54,435 bases of DNA from an uncultured bacterium (GTDB lineage: Bacteria; Verrucomicrobiota; Lentisphaeria; Oligosphaerales; Oligosphaeraceae), in the NCBI GenBank assembly GCA_902776645.1, contig CACYQT010000014.1:1-54435 (forward strand), given 5' to 3'. Shown one piece after another: positions 33,901 through 41,649 of this stretch. Every line of letters starts with the position of its first letter. The stretch's first letter is position 1. Both the position numbers and the translations under genes were made by a program. The notes under the pieces are model-generated. The model saw only the letters and a program-made list of their open reading frames with translations. It did not search any database and was not told where the DNA came from.

Positions 33901-35542
33901 GGCCGCCGCCGCGCGCGCCGTCCTCCTCTGCGAAGACGACGCTGATCTCCTCGCCATCGTCACAAGCGGCATCGGCCGCGTGATCCGCGACGGCGTCGAC
34001 CGCCTCCGCACGCCCGCCGCCATCCAGCGCATCATTGAGGACGTCGCGGCCAACCTCGCGGAAGTGCGCGAAGCCGCCGCGGGCGATCCCGAGCCCCTTG
34101 CCGCCGGATTGGAACTGCTCAAAGGCCTCGAAACGCGCCGCGCCCCGGCCGGCTACATCAAGTATATGCTCGATGCCGCCCGCCGCGCCCCCCTCGACAC
34201 CGTCTCCAAGCTCCGCCGTAGCTCCACCCCCGCCGAGATCAACCATGCCCTCCTCCAGCTCAACGGCAACGTCGTCTCCATTCTCTCCGGGCGTGATTCC
34301 GGCGGCCTCGCCGCAGACGGCGACACGGCTCTCGCCTGCCACCACTTCCTCCTTCGCACGATGGTTTCGCGCCTCACCGAGTCCCAGCGCCGCAGTCTCC
34401 GCGACGCCCTTGCCTCGCAGAACGCCGTCCAGACCGTCGCCTTCTACGACGCCGTCGCCAACGGCTTAGTCAAAGATATGCCCCAGATGGTGCATGGCGT
34501 CCGCGAACACGTCTCCCATCTCAGCGCCTCCCTCTCCCGCGATGCGGGCTTCCTCTACGGCATCGTTCGCCGCTCCCTCGGCGAGGCGGACGCCAACGGC
34601 CAGCTCCCACCACTCGGGGACGAGCTCAATCCTCCCCGCATCGGCGGCCAGGCAATCTTTAACGAGATCCTCGCCACCGCCCGCGCCAACATCGACGCCG
34701 CCCGTGAAGCCTACCTGCGACGCACCTTCCGCGGCAATTCCCCCGCCTCCGCCGTCATGCGCGGCATCTTCAACAATTGCCTTGTCACCCACCAGCCGTC
34801 CAATCCAGAGAAATTTCTCGAGTCGCGCATCCGTGATACCACCGCGAACGCCCTCAACTACAACATCGCCCACGGCGTCAAGCAGATCGCAACCACCCAG
34901 AACTTCGCCTCGACACAATTCAGCCTCGACCGCAACCGCGACATGGACGTCTTCCTCCCTGGCGGAACCCGCCTCTCCACCGACCCCGCCACGGCGGCCG
35001 ACGAGCTCGCGCGCTTCGTCACCGGGCGCCAGGATGCCGCATATGCGCAACTCGCCGACGCCGAGAGGACCAAGGTCCAGGTCGTGATGTCGCTCCTCAC
35101 GCAGGAGTCAATCACTGCCGCTCTCAGCGGGCTAACGTACTCCCTTAATCCGAACGGCGCGACTACAACCTTCTTTTTCGGCTACGGCCCCAACGGGCCG
35201 GTGCAAACCCGGTCCTTCCACCTGGAAAGGGACAAAGCCGGCGGCATCACGGTCCGCCTCGAGTCAACGGTCTGGCCTGCCTGCCTGACCGTCGGGCCGG
35301 ATCTCCACACGCTCGGCGCAGGAAGCTCGATCAGCACCAGCTTCACGCTGACACTCTCCGCGGAAAAGCTGAACGCCCTCGGCGAACTCGACTTCGCCAC
35401 GTGCGACGACACCGCGGCAAATCAGGAGATGAGAGGCAACGCACAGCAGAAGTTTCGCACCGTCGTGAACAAGCTCCCGCCGGCCTTCCAGTTCGACCTC
35501 GCCCCGATTACCACCACCGCCTTCTCCACCAACCTAAACTGA
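30914..35542 (+). CDS. giant GC-rich protein, candidate type III secretion substrate
   Basis: A 1542-residue protein with no signal peptide or membrane segment. It is very rich in Ala, Arg, Asp and Leu and largely helical. I recognise no catalytic domain. The first ~110 residues follow the same pattern as the T3SS-linked proteins at 52801 and 54125: an N-terminal Phe/Asp-rich segment, a conserved NAFVKAL-like helix, and LKPLTRQQV comparable to GKPLSARRI. The C-terminal ~100 residues form a beta-rich domain after DMDVFLPGG, comparable to CQLPGGNLFVSRD in the 52801 protein. This suggests a very enlarged family member, but the similarity is by eye and weak. Third codon positions are strongly G/C, more than in the neighbours. 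An AAGGAAA site precedes the ATG. Function unknown. Confidence 0.75.
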   Translation: MAIDYSKINITLQQFQDISSGKYNAGEVKLVSETKLGKINHHVHLTGSNLKTLSHQEVLAIKNAFVKALSSHGVTEDEIARVRHDLGLSADTGIDKTFHERSLKPLTRQQVHDILERNAAKINSTKTAQGDRMFIATSAMVHGLNAQEMNRVERRNEINAALAGARGTEEHEGIALAEAVIAGDVDFDAGKSPKALAAQIRAQRDQILQRTKGRPDANREAVVEFRIRATGQNVRIPTGRSEAAFVRKLDEMLIRLTSNRPLDRRGIEVRVEFGALADPVARRDWLNGLGNAPDAGFKIRTAVVLMLTEAGIDDWETLSAVNRVDDEVALGLAKSLAQLNGTLRGDALRNDQAMQALANLAAPEHAANVPGNQCATIPATSPEMWNNGIRTAIAGDKPENLPHDIKALLDEIPGHVRGHFGEDAIGLHESGVQLIGSGGAYQVVPTDLAERATPESIRARVFAYVESQCAENLSKRLISRALVAAGGSGRYPGCLWSDWSHTRPELRERLLAARSSAEVQAIFDESREAIAADAKRFIAVGRSLRKVNSFLRDTLAAKLGVPPACLAKGLDLNKFSVKVSELGNKIRRGEIPAATDEEVEAHVRALAEKRAAQYADAIAAVERIPDIPPALRDALLEHVIAIDSPQKLDVAQVIAAARDRLAARAAAIDAALVPGTDKQTVYEAMRLFVNDYTHVLVGLFPQGTHIGGEEECTFGIVLLMTSILDREGFLGRLDAFFARPDVKNDDFYNNNTPAYAAYRFVNALPKPDAKATLASSLGTPDMPPFHARALMKAFEDADLGALPVAARMAVLRPSHPVGTALAAAIAAEPGGVSPARLRELATPILQAHVAAGGFALPPADAERMEAALAKYDGGLPAADRLRLRQYAESLDFSEAAAPASEKALAERLDEICGGGFFTNPASSASRRALAAGFTPEDLPLLALLEDLVEESGPTDDQAVEMVLDPQSDFRRKWEAALLSLTGNRLDRVATLSVETKAAAARAVLLCEDDADLLAIVTSGIGRVIRDGVDRLRTPAAIQRIIEDVAANLAEVREAAAGDPEPLAAGLELLKGLETRRAPAGYIKYMLDAARRAPLDTVSKLRRSSTPAEINHALLQLNGNVVSILSGRDSGGLAADGDTALACHHFLLRTMVSRLTESQRRSLRDALASQNAVQTVAFYDAVANGLVKDMPQMVHGVREHVSHLSASLSRDAGFLYGIVRRSLGEADANGQLPPLGDELNPPRIGGQAIFNEILATARANIDAAREAYLRRTFRGNSPASAVMRGIFNNCLVTHQPSNPEKFLESRIRDTTANALNYNIAHGVKQIATTQNFASTQFSLDRNRDMDVFLPGGTRLSTDPATAADELARFVTGRQDAAYAQLADAERTKVQVVMSLLTQESITAALSGLTYSLNPNGATTTFFFGYGPNGPVQTRSFHLERDKAGGITVRLESTVWPACLTVGPDLHTLGAGSSISTSFTLTLSAEKLNALGELDFATCDDTAANQEMRGNAQQKFRTVVNKLPPAFQFDLAPITTTAFSTNLN

Positions 35543-35567
35543 AAAGAGAACCTGCGCATGACGGTGA

Positions 35568-35700
35568 ACTGAGCTCAGGAGAAACTGGAAGAAGTTCCGC
35601 TCCGACACGATCAAGGCCAACCATGACGCCCGCGGCATCGTCGACAATAAGCTCCATGGCGACATGGGCTTCTTCGATGCCGACGGCGTCATCGACGGCG
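35568..35700 (+). pseudogene. short coding-like remnant after the giant gene
   Basis: An open stretch without its own start reads NWKKFRSDTIKANHDARG and then MGFFDADGVIDGG before running into a GC-rich repeat. Codon choice resembles the giant gene upstream. A TGA at 35565-35567 cuts it off on the left. It may be the leftover end of another gene broken by the repeat element. No family recognised. Confidence 0.35.
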
Positions 35701-35706
35701 GGAGGG

Positions 35707-35790
35707 GGTGTGCCGCAGCGGCGGCCCTGCCGTCGGGCACGGGCAAAGCCCGCGCAAACTTCTGCGAAGGCGGGACGCCTCCGCCACACC
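35707..35790. repeat. GC-rich repeat element between convergent genes
   Basis: Bounded by GGTGTG (35707-35712) and CACACC (35785-35790), with inner GC-rich arms including GGCGGGACGCC near 35770-35779. Same family as other intergenic palindromes. It lies where the giant gene and the ankyrin gene converge and may act as a transcript end for either. Confidence 0.6.
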
Positions 35791-35792
35791 AA

Positions 35793-37688
35793 TCATGGCT
35801 GTTCAGGCGGATTGCAGGGCGGGAAAAGTGTCTTGATGATTGGCGGGATTTTGTCAAGAGTCTCGCGAGAAACGGCGTCTCCGTAGCACACGTACACATT
35901 CGAGGTGTTGATACCACCGTATCCAGCATAGTGCCAATATCCAAGAAATGGACCAATATACATGTGATCATTGTCGGGCCATTTGTATTTCAAGTGCTCT
36001 TCCAAAAAATCCGGAATAAGGATCACGATAACCAGTTCTTCCGGAAATGGCGCGACAGGACGCGGGCATTTTTGCAGTTCATCCAACGAACGACACGTGT
36101 TGAATACCATGATCGCACTCTTGAACAAAGGCTCGTTAAGGCGCTGCAGGGTCCATTCTCCTTTCAGTTGCATTTCCGCTGTCTTGTCCTGAATGCGTTT
36201 CAAGACATTGGCCGCGTTAGGCCATTTTTCGATGTGAAGCGGTTCCAACTTCTCCGTCAGAAAGCGGTTGAAAACTATAAGTTCCTTTAATTGAGGAAAA
36301 AAAGACGATATCTTAGAATCAATTTGAGTAAATTTCATGGATGGCGGATACAATGGCTGGATGATTTTCACAAGGTCCTCCCGTGGTGTGCGAAATTTGC
36401 TGAAGGAATTGAACATAATGTACATTTCACATGTCGGCAATGACAACCACTGCTCCGATATCACCATTTGCTTGGACAGATCGTCACTTAGCTGGGAAGG
36501 AAACTTTTTTCCCTTGTCCGTCAGGATGATACGGCATGACGCAGGTACTTCAAATGGTTCGAGTTCCTGCTTCCATTCAGTTGGAGACTTGCGCCGATGC
36601 ACTTGGACGGTTTCGAAATACGGCTTTTTGTTTTTCGCTGAACTAGCAGGAAGATAGTCGATGACAAGAATAGGACCGGCAATGGTCGGATGCTTGTCCG
36701 AAATACGATAGCCTGCCGCATCAACGGAATTTTTCAGCACGTCGATGACTGACTGGAACTGCGGCGGGACATTGATGCCTTTGAGGTCGAGATGCGGCAA
36801 AGACGGATCTTCCGCGACCAGTTCCAGATATGTCTTGGCGCCATGCGCGCGAAGAAGCGGGGCCATTTTGTTTTTGTTCTCAGGAGACAGATACCAGTTG
36901 AGAAGCACACGGTCCAGAGCGGTTTTCATCGTCTCGTTCTCGCAGTCTGATCTTGTATAGAGACTATTAACGTCTGAACTTCTATAGAGACTATTAACAG
37001 GGAAGTTGTGTTTCAGCAACAGTTCAATGATTTCGAAAAGTTGCTGCTTTTTCTGAAGATCCGGCTTGATAGCATTGCATTCTTTTATCCAATATGAAAC
37101 CCACTCGTTCACTGTGAATTTACTATTCCGATCTTTCACCCAAGTTTCAGGAAGACCATGCCGCAAAGCGAGAAGCGTTATTTCACGATCTGCCTTATCA
37201 TATCCACTGGGTCGCAGTAGCCCCAAAGACTGAGACTCGGAAGGCAGCTGCGCTCCATTTTCCAAAAGGATTTGAAAAGCTTTGGCATTGTGGGACGTTC
37301 GAGCCTGCCACAAAGGAGTATCTGGACCGAAACGCCTGTCAATCTTGTTAGGATCAGCACCGTTTTTCAATGCCCTTTCAAGCCTGTTCAGTTGATTGTG
37401 CTCCACCAGCGACGCCAGAGGGGGATCCGCCAGATAATATGCTAAAAGAACAAAATCAATCGGCAGGCATACGATGTCGGCGACAAGCTCCAATGGTGCC
37501 TCCGGGATAGCAGGGGGAAATGCTAGTGCTGCCCGCGTACCACAGAGAAAACGATCCGGTGGCTCTTGCGCAGGATTGTATCCGCCGTTAGGATCATTAA
37601 AGGCTTCGACCTCCATGAGGATTCGGCAGCATCCAGTTGTTAACAAAAGCAATGCAAGAAGAATCAAGATTTTTTTGCTGAAAAACAT
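35793..37688 (-). CDS. YceK-like ankyrin-repeat lipoprotein
   Basis: A 631-residue lipoprotein: hydrophobic leader with lipobox LLTTGC (Cys19). Residues ~40-85 (FLCGTRAAL, then LELVADIVCLPIDFVLL) resemble the YceK/YidQ lipoprotein domain. Ankyrin repeats follow (~90-290; for example LERALKNGADPNKIDRR and KAFQILLENGA). The C-terminal ~300 residues are of unknown type. A short internal duplication (ATAGAGACTATTAAC twice, 36958-36972 and 36982-36996) encodes two VNSLY-type copies. AGGTGA precedes the ATG. AT-richer than neighbours. Probably anchored in a membrane and binding protein partners through the ankyrin repeats. Confidence 0.8.
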   Translation of the reverse strand: MFFSKKILILLALLLLTTGCCRILMEVEAFNDPNGGYNPAQEPPDRFLCGTRAALAFPPAIPEAPLELVADIVCLPIDFVLLAYYLADPPLASLVEHNQLNRLERALKNGADPNKIDRRFGPDTPLWQARTSHNAKAFQILLENGAQLPSESQSLGLLRPSGYDKADREITLLALRHGLPETWVKDRNSKFTVNEWVSYWIKECNAIKPDLQKKQQLFEIIELLLKHNFPVNSLYRSSDVNSLYTRSDCENETMKTALDRVLLNWYLSPENKNKMAPLLRAHGAKTYLELVAEDPSLPHLDLKGINVPPQFQSVIDVLKNSVDAAGYRISDKHPTIAGPILVIDYLPASSAKNKKPYFETVQVHRRKSPTEWKQELEPFEVPASCRIILTDKGKKFPSQLSDDLSKQMVISEQWLSLPTCEMYIMFNSFSKFRTPREDLVKIIQPLYPPSMKFTQIDSKISSFFPQLKELIVFNRFLTEKLEPLHIEKWPNAANVLKRIQDKTAEMQLKGEWTLQRLNEPLFKSAIMVFNTCRSLDELQKCPRPVAPFPEELVIVILIPDFLEEHLKYKWPDNDHMYIGPFLGYWHYAGYGGINTSNVYVCYGDAVSRETLDKIPPIIKTLFPPCNPPEQP

Positions 37689-37739
37689 TGTTTCACCTAC
37701 CTGTCAACTTTTGGTTGCCGATTTACAGACACTTTTGTT

Positions 37740-37836
37740 TCTGATTCTCTAAATTACCGTATCCCCATGGGGACGTTCGCCATTTCCACGGCACAGACGT
37801 GACACACGCGTCACTACCGTATCCCCACGGGACCGC
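37740..37836. repeat. duplicated 3' end of the beta-helix gene
   Basis: The sequence TACCGTATCCCCA-(C/T)-GGG occurs at 37815-37831, where it encodes the end of the beta-helix protein (PVGIR and stop on the minus strand), and again at 37756-37773 in the gap. The second copy looks like a duplicated scrap of the gene end or a short repeat shared by both. Confidence 0.5.
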
Positions 37837-39694
37837 CGTCGGACGCGGCGTGCGCTCCAGGCGAATTTGGCGTGAGATGGAAGTCCGCCGCCTGCGGATT
37901 TGCAAAATCCGCATTCACGAAAATCGGCTTGCCGACAAGCGAATGGACATCCTTTCCGTCGTCCTTCTGCCATTTTTCAAACTCACTGAATTTCAAATTG
38001 TATTTGGCGGAGAAAATGCGCAACAGCATGCCGTCCGGCTTGTCCTGCCACCAGAGGTTGTGGTCGCAGTCGATGACCTTCCGCAGATCCGCATGGTGCA
38101 GGACAAGCGCCTCGATGGCGTTGCAGAAGACGTTGTCACGGATGATGATATTGCGTGTCGGCGCCGTCACCTGATAGGCGAGCAGATGGCATGAATGCTT
38201 GTTCGGCCGCTGCCAATGCGCCCACACTTCCCCGGCATTGAGGCAGGTGTTGTGGATGAACTGGATGTTCTCCGTCAAGGCGCTTTCAGGCGACCGCCAG
38301 TATTCGTAATGCTGCTCGCAATTATGCAGCAGATTGTTGCGGTAGGTAAGATTGCGTTGAATCTGATTGGGAGCGTTGCCTTGGTTCGTGATGGCCACGT
38401 CGTAGCACTGCCAGATATGGTTGTTTTCGACCAGGCAGTCCTGCGCCTCGCACCAAAATTCGATACCATTGCCATAGCGCGTCGTGTCATACAGCACGCT
38501 TCCGCCGATGTAGCAGATGTCGCAGTTGCGAATCGTGACACGATGCGTGTTGCCTCCGCCGAAACCATGGCCGCCCGCGTAGCGGCACCACAGGCCGTCC
38601 ACCACGGCGTCATGCGCTCCGCCATGGCTGACGCAATGCGTCTTGTACACGAGTTCCAACGACTTGTACGCTCCGCCCGGATTGCCCGTATGACGGATAT
38701 ACAGGACGCCTTCGCGCGTATCATGGTAGTAGTCCTTTTCCGTCTTCAGCTGTTCGATGTTCCACCGTTTCCAGCCGCAGGCTTCGCCATGGTTGAAGAT
38801 GATGTTGCCGACATCGCTGAGGAGCGGCCTCTCGCCAATGAAATCCGCTTGCTGCAGGCTGATCGGCTCGAACTCCACCGTAGCGCCATCGGGAGCCGCC
38901 TTGCCGAAGAAATTGTTGAGGCGAATGAGCGTTCCTTCCGCACAGGACGTGTTGTTGAGCAGAAAACAATCCACATCCTGCCAGTCCTGTGTGACGTGGA
39001 CATGCTTGCCGAACTCAATACTGTATGTCGTCCATGGCGAACGCGACATCATGATACGGAAGATGCTCATGTCGAACGGTTTGTCGCTTCGGATGCGGTA
39101 TTTGAAAACATAATGGACGCTGCCGTTTTCCAGATTCGGGCCGAGCAGCTGCACGTTCGTCTCCCGCTCGCCATGTTTCGCATAGGAAATGGAATAAGTC
39201 TTCTGCCCGTCATGCGTTTTGGATTCGCATGTCACGACGGCGGGCTTCTCAACATAGACCGACCAGTTCGACATGCGCAAATCAATCATCGGGCCGTTGA
39301 CTTTGATGCCATTGGCCAGATTGGTCTTCGTCCGCCAAAGGTTTTCGCCGCAAGCCTCCCATTTTGAAGCATCGTTGAAATCAAGCGACGGCTGGATGAT
39401 CGGCTTATGTCCTTCACCGTAAGCAGAATACGTCACTGGCTTGCCAGGCTCGCCTGAAGCGAGCTGCAGCGTGCCGCCACGGAAGACATCGCCGCGTTTG
39501 AACAGAACCGTGTCGCCTGGCTGGAACTTCTGGACATTGACGCGGGCGACGCTCCGCCACGCGGTCGCGGCGGACGTACCGTCCGCCTTGTCGTCGCCAT
39601 GTCCGGCATCGACATAATATGTCGCGGCGGACGCTACGGAAACCGCCAGCAGCCCGCTGAAAATGATCGTGTTCGTCATGGAATGGAACGGCAT
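37814..39694 (-). CDS. secreted right-handed beta-helix protein
   Basis: About 626 residues with a signal peptide ending at VASAATYYVDAG. The start of the mature protein (YYVDAGHGDDKADGTSAATA, then QPGDTVLFKRGDVF) is typical of right-handed parallel beta-helix proteins such as pectate-lyase-like polysaccharide lyases and glycosidases. Later Asn/Asp-rich turns (NNHIWQCYDVAITNQGN) fit helix rungs. The start at 39694 is preceded by AAGGAGA at 7 bases; a longer frame exists. Likely a surface or periplasmic carbohydrate-active protein; the exact family and substrate are unclear. Confidence 0.82.
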   Translation of the reverse strand: MPFHSMTNTIIFSGLLAVSVASAATYYVDAGHGDDKADGTSAATAWRSVARVNVQKFQPGDTVLFKRGDVFRGGTLQLASGEPGKPVTYSAYGEGHKPIIQPSLDFNDASKWEACGENLWRTKTNLANGIKVNGPMIDLRMSNWSVYVEKPAVVTCESKTHDGQKTYSISYAKHGERETNVQLLGPNLENGSVHYVFKYRIRSDKPFDMSIFRIMMSRSPWTTYSIEFGKHVHVTQDWQDVDCFLLNNTSCAEGTLIRLNNFFGKAAPDGATVEFEPISLQQADFIGERPLLSDVGNIIFNHGEACGWKRWNIEQLKTEKDYYHDTREGVLYIRHTGNPGGAYKSLELVYKTHCVSHGGAHDAVVDGLWCRYAGGHGFGGGNTHRVTIRNCDICYIGGSVLYDTTRYGNGIEFWCEAQDCLVENNHIWQCYDVAITNQGNAPNQIQRNLTYRNNLLHNCEQHYEYWRSPESALTENIQFIHNTCLNAGEVWAHWQRPNKHSCHLLAYQVTAPTRNIIIRDNVFCNAIEALVLHHADLRKVIDCDHNLWWQDKPDGMLLRIFSAKYNLKFSEFEKWQKDDGKDVHSLVGKPIFVNADFANPQAADFHLTPNSPGAHAASDGGPVGIR

Positions 39695-39804
39695 ATGCAA
39701 ATCTCCTTGTCTTTGAAACACATGGATACAGATTGCCCTCCAGCCATGCATCTGTCATGACTTTTGGCAGAAATTAACTATAGAGCATATTCAGGCGATT
39801 TCAA

Positions 39805-40800
39805 TCATCCCATGAATCCTTTCAGATTGGAAAGGAAGCGGTTGTCCTCCTCGATGGAACGGCCTCGCGTCGTCAGATAGCCGCCCGTGATGAAGGAATT
39901 CATGCCGGAAAGCATCAGCAGGCCCTGGAAATCTTTCATCGTCGTCTCACGACCCGCCGCGAATTTGATGACCTTCGTCGGATTCACAAGACGGAAGATG
40001 GAAAACGCCTTCGCGACATCGCACGGCTCCATGATGCAATGCTTCTCCAATGGCGTGCCCGGAATCGGCAGCAGCACGTTCAGCGGAATGCCGTCCACGT
40101 CGAGTTCACGGCAGGCGAAGGCCATCTTCACGCGGTCGCGCCATGATTCGCCAAGACCGAAGATGCCGCCGCAGCAGATCGTGACGCCGTATTTCTGCAA
40201 GTATTTGATCGTCTGGATCTTCTCGTCGATCGTATGCGTATCCGAAATCAGTTCCGCATACCGTTCGGGATTCGTCTGCAAATTCATATTATAGCGGTAC
40301 AGGCCATGGCCGGCGAGAGCCTTCGCCGTCTCGTCGCTCAAGATGCCGATGGACGCGCAGACACGCAGATCCGGAAACGCCTCCCGCAATGCATCGATCG
40401 CCGCCAGAATTTTCTGGAATTCTGCATCATCCGCCTTCAGATACCCATAGCCGCTTGTCACGATGCCGTACATGCGGACGCCTTCGTCATAGACCGTTTT
40501 CGCGGCTTTCACGATTTTTTCGACATCCAGCAGATCATACGTTTCGATGTTCGTATGGTAATGCGCCGATTGCGCGCAAAACTTGCAATTCTGCGAACAG
40601 ACGCCGGATTTCGCGTTGATGATGGAGCATGGTTCGCTTTTCACCGCGAATTTGTCCCGAACTTTATTCGCCAGGGAGACAAGATCCAGCAAGTCGTTTC
40701 CCTTCAGTTCGGTCAATTCCATGGCGACCGCCTCAGTCAGCGGCTCGCCGTCCAATACGCAATAACTTTTTTCAACAGCAGGTGCAATTTTCATCATCAT
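39805..40800 (-). CDS. bioB: biotin synthase
   Basis: A 331-residue radical SAM enzyme that inserts sulfur into dethiobiotin, the last step of biotin synthesis. The SAM cluster motif is GVCSQNCKFCAQS (Cys-x3-Cys-x2-Cys). YRYNMNLQTNPE and CGGIFGLGESWRDR are further BioB signatures, and the C-terminal GGYLTTRGR is conserved. The ATG at 40800 is chosen because GAAAGG lies at proper distance; upstream ATGs at 40818 and 40806 are possible. No other biotin gene is adjacent. Confidence 0.94.
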   Translation of the reverse strand: MMMKIAPAVEKSYCVLDGEPLTEAVAMELTELKGNDLLDLVSLANKVRDKFAVKSEPCSIINAKSGVCSQNCKFCAQSAHYHTNIETYDLLDVEKIVKAAKTVYDEGVRMYGIVTSGYGYLKADDAEFQKILAAIDALREAFPDLRVCASIGILSDETAKALAGHGLYRYNMNLQTNPERYAELISDTHTIDEKIQTIKYLQKYGVTICCGGIFGLGESWRDRVKMAFACRELDVDGIPLNVLLPIPGTPLEKHCIMEPCDVAKAFSIFRLVNPTKVIKFAAGRETTMKDFQGLLMLSGMNSFITGGYLTTRGRSIEEDNRFLSNLKGFMG

Positions 40801-41112
40801 CAACATCCTTTCAAACATAAGGAAACCTAGCGTTTCCTGTATAAAATATAATCCATCATCATGATTTTGCAGGAAAACACGCCGTTACTTTAGGCCTATT
40901 CTGTCCACTTTTCAGGCGAAAAATGCAACATTTTCTGCTATTGATCAGCCAATGAATATATTGAAATACAATAATGAGAGACGGGAAATACGATATATCC
41001 CATCTTGTAAGTAAATGGCCATGCCCGCAGTTGGGACATGACCATCATGTACTCGGAAAACTGAAAAACGCTGTTATAAAATATATGCTTTTTAACAATT
41101 TCCTTGCTAACT
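40801..41112. other. gap upstream of bioB
   Basis: About 310 bases. Near bioB there is an AT-rich promoter-like stretch flanked by an imperfect inverted repeat (TTTCCTG at about 40832 and CAGGAAA at about 40869), a possible operator. The rest shows no convincing gene; a 94-codon minus-strand frame overlaps the next gene antisense-free but lacks coding features. Confidence 0.35.
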
Positions 41113-41574
41113 TCAAGGTCTAAAGATAAGCGTTTGCGCCTCCATAACATCAAAATCTCCCTCCTGTCCATCCAGGCGAGCTTTCGCGGCACGCGCGGCA
41201 CCGACAAGGCGGGCAAAGGCATTCACGAATTCCGTTGGATCCATCGGCAGAGGAAAGGCACGATAGAGGACGACAGCACCCGTTTCATGCTCAATGGAGA
41301 AGGTACCATCCCCTGAACCTGCTCCGAGATAATTCTGCTCCAACAGATCACGCAGCACTTCCGCATCCTCCGGGGCGGCGCCGACAACAATGGAAGCGAC
41401 AATCACATCACACCCCGCAATCTCGTCATCCACTCCCATAAGGGAGACGCCCAAATTGTCATCTATGGCAAAAAGAATTTTCCCATCTTCCTTTACAAAA
41501 TCCTCCTCCAAGCCAGCCGCAGTGGCGAGAGCTTTTGAGATTTCATCAAAATTTTTTTCGTTTTCGTTTGTCAT
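41113..41574 (-). CDS. CesT-like type III secretion chaperone
   Basis: A 153-residue acidic protein with the length, acidity and alternating beta-strand pattern of class I T3SS chaperones (CesT/Tir-chaperone family). Examples are KILFAIDDNLGVSLMG, then an isolated helical AEVLRDLLEQNYL segment and GAVVLYRAFPL. Such chaperones bind one or a few effectors and keep them ready for secretion. The gene sits 75 bases after the 463-residue protein encoded upstream on the same strand, the usual effector/chaperone pairing. A similar chaperone-like gene lies at 52247. Confidence 0.75.
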   Translation of the reverse strand: MTNENEKNFDEISKALATAAGLEEDFVKEDGKILFAIDDNLGVSLMGVDDEIAGCDVIVASIVVGAAPEDAEVLRDLLEQNYLGAGSGDGTFSIEHETGAVVLYRAFPLPMDPTEFVNAFARLVGAARAAKARLDGQEGDFDVMEAQTLIFRP

Positions 41575-41649
41575 AAGTATTTGCTTCTATATGGTTAATG
41601 CATCAATCATCATACACGGATACCGTTTGACAATAGCGATTGTGCCGCT

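Noticed and set aside
31685..34345. Long minus-strand frames inside the giant gene
   Set aside because: They are mirror frames caused by high GC in the third codon position; starts and domains are lacking.
40938..41222. 94-codon minus-strand gene
   Set aside because: It overlaps the CesT-like gene in another frame and shows no coding features.
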